Positions 16,473-24,369 of a stretch of 34,110 bases of DNA are shown piece after piece. Source of the DNA: Atopostipes suicloacalis DSM 15692 (lineage in GTDB: Bacteria > Bacillota > Bacilli > Lactobacillales > Carnobacteriaceae_A); contig NZ_FQUF01000025.1 in the NCBI RefSeq assembly GCF_900129085.1, positions 1 through 34,110 of the forward strand. Reading direction: 5' to 3'. A model generated the notes under the pieces. It was not told where the DNA came from, did no database searches, and saw only the letters and a list, made by a program, of their open reading frames with translations. Each line of letters starts with the position of its first letter. The first letter of the stretch is position 1. The position numbers were made by a program, and so were the translations under genes.

Positions 16473-17336
16473 CTATTCTCTGTTTTCTGGTTTCTTAATG
16501 ATATGGTATAAGCCTTCTTCATTTAAGTGATTAACAATAGTACCGGCTGTTTCCTCAATGGATTTATTTGCGACATTAATAATTTTACAGTTTAATTTAT
16601 TGTACAATTCATCCGCATAATTAATCTCTTCTTTTATACGTATCTTATCCGAATAAATCGTTTCAGGATCTAATCCATAAGCGATCATTCTTTCTTTTCG
16701 TATCTCACTTAAAACCTCTACATCATTGGTTAAGCCAATGATACGACTAGGATTTACCTCCCAAATTTCTTCTGGTAGTTCTGACTCAGGCATTAAAGGA
16801 AGATTGGCTACTTTATAATTTGTGTTATTTGCTAAATAAATGCTTAGTGGTGTTTTTGAAGTCCTTGAAATACCTAATATAACAATATCAGCTTCTAAAA
16901 ATCCTTTAGGTTCCTTTCCATCATCATGGGCTACTGCAAACTCTAAAGCTGTAATACGGTCAAAATATTCTTTATCCAAAGGAGCTTGGAAATCTGACTC
17001 TGCAGTATTTGATTTTAAACCAGTAACTTCTCCAACACGGTTAACGATTGGCGTTAGGATATCATAATAATCATTACAAACTCCCTTAGCTGATTTTTCT
17101 AAATATTCCGACATGTTTTGGTTTGCAAAAGTATGGAAAATAATAGTAATGTCTTTTTCACTTTTTAGTTCATTTACTATTTTATCAATTTCAGCAAATT
17201 CTGTAATGAACGTATAATCTTTTATTACATATTCTAATTCGGAAAATTTGTTCAATGCCGCTCTAGCAATACTTACAGCAGATTGACCAATAGAATCAGA
17301 AACAACATAAGCAATTAATTTTGGCTCATTCGACAT
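16473..17336 (-). CDS. Pyruvate,phosphate dikinase / PEP synthase regulatory protein (DUF299)
   Basis: Bifunctional ADP-dependent kinase and inorganic-phosphate-dependent phosphorylase of the family that switches PPDK or PEP synthase off and on (PSRP; YqfL in Bacillus). The N-terminal YVVSDSIGQSA matches the family opening. The P-loop-like signature GISRTSKTPLSIYLA starts at Gly155. SRIIGLTNDVEVLSEIRKERM and an YADELYNKLNCKIINVANKSIEETA block follow. 287 aa is a little longer than usual. No ppdK or ppsA gene is in the window, so the target is not shown. AAGAAAGGA precedes ATG 17336. In many Firmicutes this gene lies between glyS and dnaG; here it is about 13 kb away, divergent from zur. Confidence 0.93.
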   Translation of the reverse strand: MSNEPKLIAYVVSDSIGQSAVSIARAALNKFSELEYVIKDYTFITEFAEIDKIVNELKSEKDITIIFHTFANQNMSEYLEKSAKGVCNDYYDILTPIVNRVGEVTGLKSNTAESDFQAPLDKEYFDRITALEFAVAHDDGKEPKGFLEADIVILGISRTSKTPLSIYLANNTNYKVANLPLMPESELPEEIWEVNPSRIIGLTNDVEVLSEIRKERMIAYGLDPETIYSDKIRIKEEINYADELYNKLNCKIINVANKSIEETAGTIVNHLNEEGLYHIIKKPENRE

Positions 17337-17382
17337 AGGTAAATCCTTTCTTAGTAAAATAAGTTCTTACAATGTAGCGTTC

Positions 17383-17388
17383 ATTATA
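17383..17388 (-). promoter_or_regulatory. -10 box of the PPDK-regulator gene
   Basis: A perfect TATAAT on the minus strand about 50 bases before the start codon. No convincing -35 is seen, only a T-rich stretch. Confidence 0.4.
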
Positions 17389-17455
17389 TAGTAAAAGGGG
17401 TAAGAAAAAAAGCTATAAAATAAATAAGTTACTTTTAAAAAATGTTTGAATAGAG

Positions 17456-17461
17456 TATACT
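17456..17461 (+). promoter_or_regulatory. -10 box of zur
   Basis: TATACT about 60 bases before the zur start, with a poor -35. No clear Zur operator palindrome was found in the zur upstream region. Confidence 0.35.
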
Positions 17462-17521
17462 GAACTCGGTGACTAGGCTATAGAATATGAAGGATAAATA
17501 GCATTACAAGGGTGATGAAAG

Positions 17522-17953
17522 ATGCCGTTATTAAAAGAAGCTCTAGACATACTCAAACAAAGTGATTTAAAAATAACAGAACGCAGAGTCCAAATAATTG
17601 AAGTCATGTACCAATCAAATCGTTACTTATCCGCTAAGGAAGTAAAAGCAGAACTAGCAGATAGTTATCCTAGTATAAGTCCCGATACTATCTATCGAAA
17701 TCTCCACTCTTTTTCCACTCTAAATATATTAGAAGAAACAGAGTTTAATGGAGAAAAATTTTTCCGAGCCAATTGTTACTTTGATGAGCACCATCATCAT
17801 TTTATTTGTACAAAGTGTGGTCGCTCTTTAAAATTAACCATGTGTCCCTTAGATCATTTTAAAGGGGAGATTGGGGAGGCAGAGGTTACCTCACATCGTT
17901 TTGAATTATTTGGTATATGTGAAGATTGTTTAAAAAAGAAAACGGTGACTTAA
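17522..17953 (+). CDS. zur: Zinc uptake regulator Zur (Fur family)
   Basis: Zinc-sensing repressor of zinc uptake genes. This 143-aa Fur-family protein has an N-terminal winged helix (KITERRVQIIEVM ... SISPDTIYRNLHSFSTLNILEE) followed by GEKFFRANC and the metal-binding dimer domain HHHHFICTKCG. The structural zinc site is C96-TK-C99 plus C133-ED-C136. The GEK-F block, the CP.D motif after the Cys pair, and the overall match to Bacillus Zur favour Zur over PerR or Fur. No zinc transporter gene is adjacent. The gene is divergent from the PPDK regulator, and a new strong promoter begins just after it. Confidence 0.85.
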   Translation: MPLLKEALDILKQSDLKITERRVQIIEVMYQSNRYLSAKEVKAELADSYPSISPDTIYRNLHSFSTLNILEETEFNGEKFFRANCYFDEHHHHFICTKCGRSLKLTMCPLDHFKGEIGEAEVTSHRFELFGICEDCLKKKTVT

Positions 17954-17999
17954 CTTTACTATTAGGAAATAATAATTTTAAAATAAACACTTTTATTAA

Positions 18000-18028
18000 T
18001 TGACCTAAAATTCATTTTTGTTTATAAT
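18000..18028 (+). promoter_or_regulatory. Strong promoter of rpsU
   Basis: TTGACC (18000-18005), exactly 17 bp, consensus TATAAT (18023-18028). The predicted transcript starts near 18035, leaving a leader of about 138 bases. Confidence 0.85.
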
Positions 18029-18034
18029 ATATTA

Positions 18035-18172
18035 TAGACTGTTAAGTTTAATGACTTACAGAAAACATAAAATTCCAATTGCTGAAATAAGCGATCTGGA
18101 TTAAGGGAAGACGAATTGTGAATATGAAACAAAGACTGTCATCCCCTGAATTGATGAGGGGAGGTAAGGACG
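18035..18172 (+). promoter_or_regulatory. Structured 5' leader of rpsU, candidate cis-regulatory element
   Basis: Three hairpins can be drawn. TAAGT/ACTTA lies near the 5' end. A 9-bp stem with one bulged C uses arms 18075-18083 and 18090-18099 around the loop GAAATA. TCCCCT (18142-18147) pairs with AGGGGA (18157-18162), and this last one covers part of the GGGGAGG ribosome site. The arrangement suggests translational control of S21, but no named leader family was recognised and function is inferred. Confidence 0.5.
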
Positions 18173-18361
18173 TTGACTAAAACAAACATAAGAGATGGTG
18201 AATCTCTAGATGATGCTCTTCGTCGATTCAAACGTTCCGTTTCTAAAACTGGTACTTTAAGAGAAGCACGAAAAAGAGAGTACTATGAGAAACCAAGTGT
18301 TAAACGCAAGAAAAAATCAGAGGAAGCTCGTAAGAGAGATAAAAGAAATAAAAGACGTTAA
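18173..18361 (+). CDS. rpsU: 30S ribosomal protein S21
   Basis: This 62-aa highly basic small-subunit protein, near the mRNA exit platform, carries the diagnostic block [32 protein letters not shown] followed by a Lys/Arg tail. It starts with TTG at 18173, eight bases after GGGGAGGTAAGG. A structured leader and a strong promoter lie upstream. yqeY follows after a terminator-like hairpin, and then phoH: the rpsU-yqeY-phoH order is widely conserved in Firmicutes. Confidence 0.97.
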   Translation: MTKTNIRDGESLDDALRRFKRSVSKTGTLREARKREYYEKPSVKRKKKSEEARKRDKRNKRR

Positions 18362-18371
18362 TAATTTTGAC

Positions 18372-18410
18372 AGCCCAGCGAATCGATTTTCGATTGTTGG
18401 GCTTTCTTTA
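18372..18410 (+). terminator. Terminator between rpsU and yqeY
   Basis: AGCCCAGCGAATCG (18372-18385) pairs with CGATTGTTGGGCT (18391-18403), followed by TTCTTT. It may allow partial read-through into yqeY, which has no obvious promoter of its own. Confidence 0.8.
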
Positions 18411-18434
18411 CATAAAAGATAAAGGGTGAGATAT

Positions 18435-18884
18435 ATGAGTGTATCAGATCAATTAAATCAAGATATGAAAGCTGCAATGAAAGCAAAAGAAAAGGATCGT
18501 TTAACAACGATTCGAATGATTAAAGCAGCATTTCAAAATGAAGAAATTGCTAAAGGTCGTGAATTAACTCCTGATGAAGAAATAACCATTTTATCGCGTG
18601 AAAAGAAACAAAGAATGGATTCTTACGAAGAATTTGCGAAGGCAGGACGAGACGATCTCGTTAAGAATCTTGAAAAAGAATTAGAAGTTGTTGACCAATA
18701 TTTACCAGAACAACTTTCTGATGATGAAGTTCGCTCAATTGTTAAAGAAACAATTGATGAAGTTGGAGCTGAGTCAATGAAAGATATGGGGAAAGTAATG
18801 ACCAATATCATGCCTAAAGTAGCAGGAGCTGCAGACGGCAGTAAAATTAATCAAATGGTTAAAGAAGAGTTATCTAATCATTAA
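18435..18884 (+). CDS. yqeY: GatB/YqeY domain protein
   Basis: This 149-aa protein consists of a single YqeY domain, related to the tail domain of the amidotransferase subunit GatB. Its sequence is helical and highly charged, with [16 protein letters not shown] near the start and [14 protein letters not shown] in the middle, then a C-terminal [21 protein letters not shown] block. The molecular role is not established; a tRNA-linked role is suggested by the domain. ATG 18435 is chosen over an in-frame GTG at 18426, which lies inside the AAAGGGTGAG ribosome site. A perfect terminator follows. Confidence 0.92.
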   Translation: MSVSDQLNQDMKAAMKAKEKDRLTTIRMIKAAFQNEEIAKGRELTPDEEITILSREKKQRMDSYEEFAKAGRDDLVKNLEKELEVVDQYLPEQLSDDEVRSIVKETIDEVGAESMKDMGKVMTNIMPKVAGAADGSKINQMVKEELSNH

Positions 18885-18901
18885 ATTGAATAATAAAAGA
18901 T

Positions 18902-18935
18902 AAAAAGAGTGAAATGAAAAGATTTCACTCTTTTT
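18902..18935 (+). terminator. Rho-independent terminator of yqeY
   Basis: A perfect 14-bp stem AAAAAGAGTGAAAT/ATTTCACTCTTTTT with a 6-base loop. Confidence 0.92.
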
Positions 18936-19042
18936 AAACGTCTGTGTAGAATGAACATAAAAAAAGATTAGATAATGTTTCAATTTCATGCAAGATAACA
19001 TACAAGCATAGCGTAAGATAGGCATATATGATAAAATCAACT

Positions 19043-19048
19043 TATAAT
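19043..19048 (+). promoter_or_regulatory. -10 box upstream of phoH
   Basis: A consensus TATAAT 31 bases before the TTG start of phoH. The -35 region is poor. Transcription from here would exclude the upstream in-frame ATG at 19028. Confidence 0.45.
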
Positions 19049-19078
19049 AAATTAAAACTAGAAAGGGTGCATGAATCT

Positions 19079-20065
19079 TTGACCAAAGAATTGACACAAT
19101 CCATCCGCACAATGTCAAGTGATGAGCTAGCTATGTCAGTATTTGGAGCACAAAACAGTAATTTACCAATTTTTGAAGATGAATTGGACGTTACGCTTAA
19201 TACAAGAGGAAAACAGCTGATTATTAATGGGACTGAAGAAGCTGTGCTGGAAATGGGGGAAATACTTTCTCAGCTCGAACAATTAAGCGAAAAAAAGATA
19301 GCCATTCAACCAATGGATATTATCAACGCCATTCGTTTATCAAAAAATGATAAATTAGATCAATTTATACGTATGTATGAAAAAGAAATAACACGAGATT
19401 ATAACGGCAGACCTATTCGAGTGAAGAATGTAGGCCAAAGTGATTATTTTCAAGCTGTTAAAAATAATGATATTGTCTTTGGGATAGGTCCAGCTGGTAC
19501 TGGAAAGACCTTTTTAGCAGTAGCAATGGCTGTTGCAGCATTAAGAAGAGGCGAAGTAAAAAGAATAATCTTAACCCGACCAGCTGTGGAAGCTGGAGAA
19601 AATTTAGGGTTCTTGCCAGGAGATTTAAAAGAAAAGGTAGATCCGTATCTTAGACCTTTATATGATTCGTTGTATCAAATTTTAGGGGTTGAACATACCG
19701 GTCGATTGTTAGAGCGAGAAACTATTGAAATCGCTCCTCTGGCTTATATGCGTGGACGGACATTGGATGATGCCTTTGTTATTCTCGATGAAGCTCAAAA
19801 TACGACAATCCAACAAATGAAGATGTTTATTACTCGTCTTGGTTTTGGTTCTAAAATGATTGTTAATGGGGATATCACACAAATCGACTTACCTAGAGGA
19901 ACGAAAAGTGGTTTAATTCATGGACAACGTACATTGAACCAAGTAGACGGGATAGGGATGGTTCATTTTGATTCTTCAGATGTTATCCGCCATCCATTGG
20001 TTTCAAAGGTAATTACTGCTTATGAAAAACAGGAAAAAACTGGAAAAGAAAATAACGAAAAATAA
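19079..20065 (+). CDS. phoH: PhoH family ATPase
   Basis: P-loop ATPase of the PhoH (PhoL-type) family. It is regularly linked to the ribosome and RNA maturation genes that follow here (ybeY, era). An N-terminal KH-like region holds VFGAQNSNLPIFE and LNTRGKQL. Walker A is GPAGTGKT (Gly137 to Thr144), Walker B is VILDEAQN, and the family block RPAVEAGENLGFLPGDLKEKVDPYLRPLYD is intact. The TTG start at 19079 (328 aa) follows GAAAGGGTG and gives the usual length and N-terminus; ATG 19028 is in frame but lacks a ribosome site and precedes the -10 box. The next gene starts 20 bases after the stop. Confidence 0.92.
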   Translation: MTKELTQSIRTMSSDELAMSVFGAQNSNLPIFEDELDVTLNTRGKQLIINGTEEAVLEMGEILSQLEQLSEKKIAIQPMDIINAIRLSKNDKLDQFIRMYEKEITRDYNGRPIRVKNVGQSDYFQAVKNNDIVFGIGPAGTGKTFLAVAMAVAALRRGEVKRIILTRPAVEAGENLGFLPGDLKEKVDPYLRPLYDSLYQILGVEHTGRLLERETIEIAPLAYMRGRTLDDAFVILDEAQNTTIQQMKMFITRLGFGSKMIVNGDITQIDLPRGTKSGLIHGQRTLNQVDGIGMVHFDSSDVIRHPLVSKVITAYEKQEKTGKENNEK

Positions 20066-20084
20066 TTTTTATAAATGACTGGAT

Positions 20085-20579
20085 GTGACAAAGTTGGATA
20101 TTGCATTATACGATGAAACTGAACGTGTAAAGCAACAACAATTAGACTTGGTTAAAAAATTAATTCTTGCGACTGCGAAAGAATTAGGGTTAGATCAGAA
20201 CTTTGAAGTTTCGATCACTATAGTCGATAACGACCGGATACAAGAGATTAATCGAGAATACCGTTCTATTGATCGCCCAACGGATGTAATTAGTTTTGCA
20301 ATAGAAGATAATGATGAAGAATTTGAGTGGATATTTGATGAAGAAATTAATGAGAATACAAATGATCTCCCTAGATTGCTAGGTGATATTTTTATATCCA
20401 TTGATAAAATAGAAGAACAAGCTTCAGACTATGGACATTCTTTTGAAAGAGAGTTTGGATTTTTAACTGTTCATGGCTTTTTACACCTGAATGGTTTTGA
20501 TCATCAAACTGCAGAAGAAGAAAAAGAAATGTTTTCCCTTCAAGAAAAGATTTTGGAGGAGAATGGTCTTGAGAGATAA
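20085..20579 (+). CDS. ybeY: Endoribonuclease YbeY (rRNA maturation)
   Basis: Zinc-dependent endoribonuclease needed for 16S rRNA 3'-end maturation and ribosome quality control. The metal site H130-GFLH134-LNGFDH140 has the family H-x3-H-x5-H spacing. The upstream RPTDVISFAIE and LLGDIFISI blocks are typical. 164 aa is slightly longer than usual because of an acidic insert (EDNDEEFEWIFDEEINEN). The GTG start at 20085 has only a weak ribosome site; a TTG at 20094 is an alternative. It follows phoH directly, with no pgpH between them, and overlaps the start of dgkA by 11 bases. Confidence 0.95.
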   Translation: MTKLDIALYDETERVKQQQLDLVKKLILATAKELGLDQNFEVSITIVDNDRIQEINREYRSIDRPTDVISFAIEDNDEEFEWIFDEEINENTNDLPRLLGDIFISIDKIEEQASDYGHSFEREFGFLTVHGFLHLNGFDHQTAEEEKEMFSLQEKILEENGLER

Positions 20580-20970
20580 AAACAGTAAAAACAAACCGTA
20601 CAAAAACAGAACTTTTTTTGACTCTTTTCGTTATGCTTACCAAGGAGTCTGTACGGTTTTTCAGGAAGAAAGAAATATGCGTTTCCATGTTTTGACGACC
20701 ATTGTCGTTTTATTAGTGTCTTTATTTTTATCCTTATCTATTAGTGAATGGTTATGGATTTTTTTAGTCTGTTTTTTGGTCATTGTCATGGAAATTTGGA
20801 ATACGGTTATTGAAAATACAATAGATATGTTTTCACCTGACTACCATCCCTTAGCTAAAAAAATAAAAGATATGGCAGCAGCCGCTGTTCTATTTACTTC
20901 TATTTTTTCTGTAGTGGTAGGTGCAATCATTTTATTGCCTAAAGTATTAGTATTCTTTCATTTATACTAA
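20569..20970 (+). CDS. dgkA: Undecaprenol kinase / diacylglycerol kinase family protein
   Basis: This small membrane kinase of the prokaryotic DGK family in Gram-positives mainly phosphorylates undecaprenol to recycle the cell-wall lipid carrier. The 133-aa protein starts with a basic stretch, then FFDSFRYAYQGV and EERNMRFHV, and three hydrophobic helices. The family active-site block is EIWNTVIENTIDM, followed by HPLAKKIKDMAAAAV. The start is TTG 20569, nine bases after GGAGGAG, although ATG 20563 is in frame but too close. The 11-base overlap with ybeY suggests translational coupling. cdd follows after 27 bases. Confidence 0.93.
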   Translation: MRDKNSKNKPYKNRTFFDSFRYAYQGVCTVFQEERNMRFHVLTTIVVLLVSLFLSLSISEWLWIFLVCFLVIVMEIWNTVIENTIDMFSPDYHPLAKKIKDMAAAAVLFTSIFSVVVGAIILLPKVLVFFHLY

Positions 20971-20997
20971 AAAATAAAAATTAAAAGGAGTCATTTT

Positions 20998-21402
20998 ATG
21001 GCAAAAATTTCAGATGAAGCATTAACAATAAAAGCGGAAAGAATGTTAGAAGCAGCCTATGTTCCTTATTCAGAATTTCCAGTAGGAGCAGCATTGCTCA
21101 CTAAAGAGGGCGAAGTTTATACGGGTTGCAACATTGAGAATGCCTCCTATCCGTTATCTATCTGTGCAGAACGGACAGCTTTTTTTAAAGCTGTTTCAGA
21201 AGGGAAATTTGAGTTTGAAAAATTAGTGGTCACAGGTGGAACAGAAGGTCCTATCTCCCCGTGTGGCGCTTGTCGACAAGTTATGGCAGAATTTTGTGAC
21301 CCAGATATGCCTGTTATTTTAACGAATACCCATGGTCATGTCTATGAAACAACGGTTGCAGGATTGTTACCAGGAGCATTTACAAATAAGGATATGGTTT
21401 AA
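20998..21402 (+). CDS. cdd: Cytidine deaminase
   Basis: Deaminates cytidine and deoxycytidine to uridine and deoxyuridine in pyrimidine salvage. The 134-aa tetrameric-type enzyme has zinc ligands Cys56 in C56-AE (Glu58 is the proton shuttle) and Cys89 and Cys92 in PC89-GAC92. The N-terminal block [16 protein letters not shown] and [12 protein letters not shown] bind the nucleoside. AAAAGGAG precedes ATG 20998. It sits in the conserved ybeY-dgkA-cdd-era order, and its stop is five bases before era. Confidence 0.96.
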   Translation: MAKISDEALTIKAERMLEAAYVPYSEFPVGAALLTKEGEVYTGCNIENASYPLSICAERTAFFKAVSEGKFEFEKLVVTGGTEGPISPCGACRQVMAEFCDPDMPVILTNTHGHVYETTVAGLLPGAFTNKDMV

Positions 21403-21407
21403 TTAAA

Positions 21408-22319
21408 ATGATGAATAATAATGAAAAGTTTAAATCGGGTTTTGTATCAATTGTAGGGCGACCAAACGTAGGGAAATCTACTTTGCTTAATCAAATTATG
21501 GGTGAAAAAATTACAATAACCAGTGATAAAGCCCAAACTACACGAAATAGAATTCAGGGGATTTATACAACAGATGAAGAACAAGTTGTATTTATTGATA
21601 CTCCGGGAATTCATAAGCCCAAACACCAGCTAGGTCAATTTATGGTCGATTCTGCATTAAGTACATTAAATGAAGTAGATATGGTTTTATTTATGATTAA
21701 TGTATCTGAAAAAATGGGTCCTGGCGATCGTTTTATTATGGAACGATTAAGAAACATTCATACCCCTGTCTTTTTAGTTTTGAATCAAATTGATAAAGTT
21801 CATCCGGATAAATTATTACCAATAATTGAAGCTTACCAAAATGAAATGGAATTTGATGAAGTCATACCTGTTTCCGCAATAGATGGGAATAATGTGGACC
21901 GTTTACTGGAAGTGATTTCTAGTTATCTAGAAGAAGGACCTCAATATTATCCAAGTGATCAGGTGTCAGATCATCCTGAATATTTTATCGTTCAAGAATT
22001 AATTAGAGAAAAAGTTTTACAATTAACTCGAGAAGAAATTCCCCATTCGGTAGCGGTTATTACTGAAAGTATGCAGCGAGAAAGCGAGAACCTTATCGAA
22101 GTTCAAGCAACGATTGTAGTAGAACGTAGTAGCCAAAAAGGAATTATTATTGGAAAACAAGGAAGCATGTTAAAAGAGATTGGTACGCGTGCGCGCAAGG
22201 ATATTGAAATATTACTGGGAAATAAAATATATTTAGAACTATGGGTGAAAGTAGCAGACGATTGGCGAGACACCCCACGAGATTTAAACAGATTTGGTTA
22301 CAAAGATGAAGAATATTAA
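21408..22319 (+). CDS. era: GTPase Era
   Basis: Essential GTPase that binds the 3' end of 16S rRNA during 30S assembly. G domain: G1 GRPNVGKST, an AQTTRN switch, G3 [11 protein letters not shown], and G4 at N126-Q127-I128-D129, where the usual NKxD lysine is Gln. The C-terminal KH domain (about 200-295) includes [22 protein letters not shown]. The 303-aa length is normal. Two ATGs in tandem (21408, 21411) follow the cdd stop by five bases with only a weak ribosome site, so translation is probably coupled to cdd. recO follows after 74 bases. Confidence 0.95.
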   Translation: MMNNNEKFKSGFVSIVGRPNVGKSTLLNQIMGEKITITSDKAQTTRNRIQGIYTTDEEQVVFIDTPGIHKPKHQLGQFMVDSALSTLNEVDMVLFMINVSEKMGPGDRFIMERLRNIHTPVFLVLNQIDKVHPDKLLPIIEAYQNEMEFDEVIPVSAIDGNNVDRLLEVISSYLEEGPQYYPSDQVSDHPEYFIVQELIREKVLQLTREEIPHSVAVITESMQRESENLIEVQATIVVERSSQKGIIIGKQGSMLKEIGTRARKDIEILLGNKIYLELWVKVADDWRDTPRDLNRFGYKDEEY

Positions 22320-22393
22320 ATCGAATAAACTTTCTATCTTATAAAATCAGGAGAATAAGGAGTTAAGCGATAAAGGAAAAAGAGGGGGATTAT

Positions 22394-23167
22394 ATGGCGC
22401 ATTTAGAAGAAGTAGAAGGTATTGTTTTATACCAGCGAAAACATAGAGAACGCGATTTCTTGGTCAAAATATTCACGAAAAGATTTGGGAAAATAATGTT
22501 CTTTGTTCGTGGCGCTAAACGCCCTCAGGGAGAGATTTTTCAAGCGATTCAACCTTTTACTACAGCAACCTTTATTGCCGATATCCGAGAAAGCGGCTTA
22601 AGTTTTTTGCGCGGAGCAAAAGAAATTGAACAAAAAAGAGATTTGCAGTTAGATATTTTTAGTAATGCCTATGCTACGTATGTTAGTGCTTTAGCAGATG
22701 CGGCAGTAGAAGATCGTCTTCCTTATCCTTCCTTGTATCATCTTTTAGTCACTGGCCTTCATTTAATAGATGAAGGTTATAATCCTGAAGTTATCTCAAA
22801 TATTCTAGAAGTTAAATTTTTAGTAGTATTCGGTGTAGGTCCAAATTTTAGTGCATGCAGTATCTGTGGAAAAACGAAGGGGATATTTGACTACTCAGAT
22901 AAATATCATGGCATTCTTTGTTCAGAACATTTTCTAGAAGACCCTAGGAGATTACATGTTGATCCAAAAGCTGTTCATTTAGTCAGGTTATATTCAGTAA
23001 TGGATTTAGAAAAAATTGGAGAAATTTCGATTAAAAAAAGTACCCAAGAAGAAATTAAACGGTTGATTGACCATATTTATGACCAATTAGTTGGCTTAAG
23101 CCTAAAGAGTAAGAAGTTTATTGATAATCTTTATAAGTGGGAAGATACGTTAAGAAAAGATGATTGA
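22394..23167 (+). CDS. recO: DNA repair protein RecO
   Basis: Recombination mediator that works with RecR and RecF to load RecA on SSB-coated single strands. An N-terminal OB-fold (about 1-80: EGIVLYQRKHRERDFLVKIF) precedes a helical domain. Zinc-binding residues are Cys155, Cys158 (CSIC), Cys176 and His179 (CSEH). The 257-aa length is normal. A GAGGGGG site precedes the ATG. The promoter of the following glyQS T-box operon overlaps its stop codon. Confidence 0.95.
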   Translation: MAHLEEVEGIVLYQRKHRERDFLVKIFTKRFGKIMFFVRGAKRPQGEIFQAIQPFTTATFIADIRESGLSFLRGAKEIEQKRDLQLDIFSNAYATYVSALADAAVEDRLPYPSLYHLLVTGLHLIDEGYNPEVISNILEVKFLVVFGVGPNFSACSICGKTKGIFDYSDKYHGILCSEHFLEDPRRLHVDPKAVHLVRLYSVMDLEKIGEISIKKSTQEEIKRLIDHIYDQLVGLSLKSKKFIDNLYKWEDTLRKDD

Positions 23168-23191
23168 CAATTTATTTTAGAAGTGTAATAT
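23164..23191 (+). promoter_or_regulatory. Promoter of the glyQS T-box transcript
   Basis: Consensus TTGACA (23164-23169), overlapping the recO stop, then 16 bp and TAATAT (23186-23191). The transcript would start near 23198. Confidence 0.7.
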
Positions 23192-23197
23192 TAACAC

Positions 23198-23421
23198 AGA
23201 GTATTTATATTAGATTATGGAAGAGTACATGTAGGGAATTTATTGTTTCAGCGAATCTAGGAAAGTGTGAGCTAGATCAATAACCACATTGGAAGGCACC
23301 ATATTGATTTAATAATAGTATTAAAAGTGCTAACATTTTTGTTAGAAATAGGGTGGAACCGCGAGAACTCGTCCCTATACTGATCGGGAAACAGTCAGTA
23401 TAGGGACGAGTTTTTATATTT
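23198..23421 (+). promoter_or_regulatory. Glycine-specific T-box riboswitch with terminator
   Basis: The leader binds uncharged tRNA-Gly and allows read-through into glyQS. Stem I can be drawn with ATGG/CCAT at 23217-23220 and 23299-23302, AGTA/GAA loop-E bases, and specifier codon GGC at 23295-23297. The T-box core GGGTGGAACCGCG lies at 23351-23363. Its TGGA (23354-23357) would pair with the UCCA end of tRNA-Gly. The antiterminator stem is ATAGGG/CCCTAT (23348-23353 with 23373-23378). The competing terminator is an 18-bp stem (23366-23383 with 23395-23412) followed by TTTATATTT. Specifier and discriminator agree on glycine. Confidence 0.96.
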
Positions 23422-23436
23422 AGAGGAGAGAAGACA

Positions 23437-24369
23437 ATGACTAAAAAAGCATTGAGTTTTCAAGAAATTATATTAACCTTACAGCGTTATTGGTCAGATC
23501 AAGATTGTTTATTAATGCAAGCATACGATACTGAAAAAGGGGCAGGAACAATGAGCCCTTATACCTTTTTACGTTCTTTAGGTCCAGAACCATGGAATGC
23601 TGCTTATGTTGAACCATCACGAAGACCTGCTGATGGTCGATATGGTGAAAATCCAAATCGACTTTATCAGCATCACCAATTCCAAGTAGTTATGAAGCCC
23701 TCACCAAAAGATATCCAAGATTTATATTTAAATAGTTTGGTAGCTTTAGGTATTAATCCATTAGAACATGATATTCGTTTTGTCGAAGATAACTGGGAGA
23801 ACCCATCACTTGGATGTGCAGGACTAGGTTGGGAAGTTTGGTTAGATGGTATGGAAGTGACTCAGTTTACTTATTTTCAACAAGTAGGTGGGATTGAGGT
23901 AGATTCTGTAACCGCAGAATTAACATATGGTTTAGAACGATTGGCTTCTTATATTCAGGATGTAGAGAGTGTTTATGATATTGAATGGGCGGATGGCGTG
24001 AAATATGGAGAAATTTTTAGAGAGCCAGAATATGAACATTCCGTTTATACTTTTGATAAGAGCAATTTAGATTTACTTTTTAATTTGTTAGATGCTTATG
24101 AAAAAGAAGCGACTTTACTGATTGAACAAGGATTGGTACATCCTGGGTATGATTATGTTTTAAAATGTAGTCATATTTTTAATTTAATAGATGCGCGTGG
24201 AGCAGTTTCTGCTACTGAACGTCCAGATTATTTACGTAGAATTCGTGCCATGGCACGTAATATCGCAAGATCTTTCTTAAATGAAAGAGCGAAATTAGAT
24301 TTTCCATTACTAAAAGAAGATACAGAAAAATGGGTTGAGAAATATCAAATAGAAGAGGAGGCAAAATAA
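23437..24369 (+). CDS. glyQ: Glycyl-tRNA synthetase alpha subunit
   Basis: Catalytic subunit of the bacterial alpha2-beta2 class II glycyl-tRNA synthetase. The 310-aa sequence has family blocks [16 protein letters not shown] and [20 protein letters not shown] at the start, then [17 protein letters not shown] and [29 protein letters not shown] precedes ATG 23437. It is controlled by the glycine T-box directly upstream. Its stop codon abuts the glyS start with no gap, so the two subunits are made from one message. Confidence 0.97.
   Translation: MTKKALSFQEIILTLQRYWSDQDCLLMQAYDTEKGAGTMSPYTFLRSLGPEPWNAAYVEPSRRPADGRYGENPNRLYQHHQFQVVMKPSPKDIQDLYLNSLVALGINPLEHDIRFVEDNWENPSLGCAGLGWEVWLDGMEVTQFTYFQQVGGIEVDSVTAELTYGLERLASYIQDVESVYDIEWADGVKYGEIFREPEYEHSVYTFDKSNLDLLFNLLDAYEKEATLLIEQGLVHPGYDYVLKCSHIFNLIDARGAVSATERPDYLRRIRAMARNIARSFLNERAKLDFPLLKEDTEKWVEKYQIEEEAK

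Noticed and set aside
17953-18173. Zur operator or small gene in the zur-rpsU gap
   Set aside because: The gap is accounted for by the rpsU promoter and leader; no clear palindrome or coding frame with a ribosome site was found.
19028-19078. Longer phoH start at ATG 19028
   Set aside because: It has no ribosome site and precedes the TATAAT at 19043. TTG 19079 has GAAAGGGTG upstream and gives the usual family length.
20491-20568. Upstream extension of dgkA inside ybeY
   Set aside because: The added residues are a frame shadow of ybeY; the ribosome site GGAGGAG fits TTG 20569.
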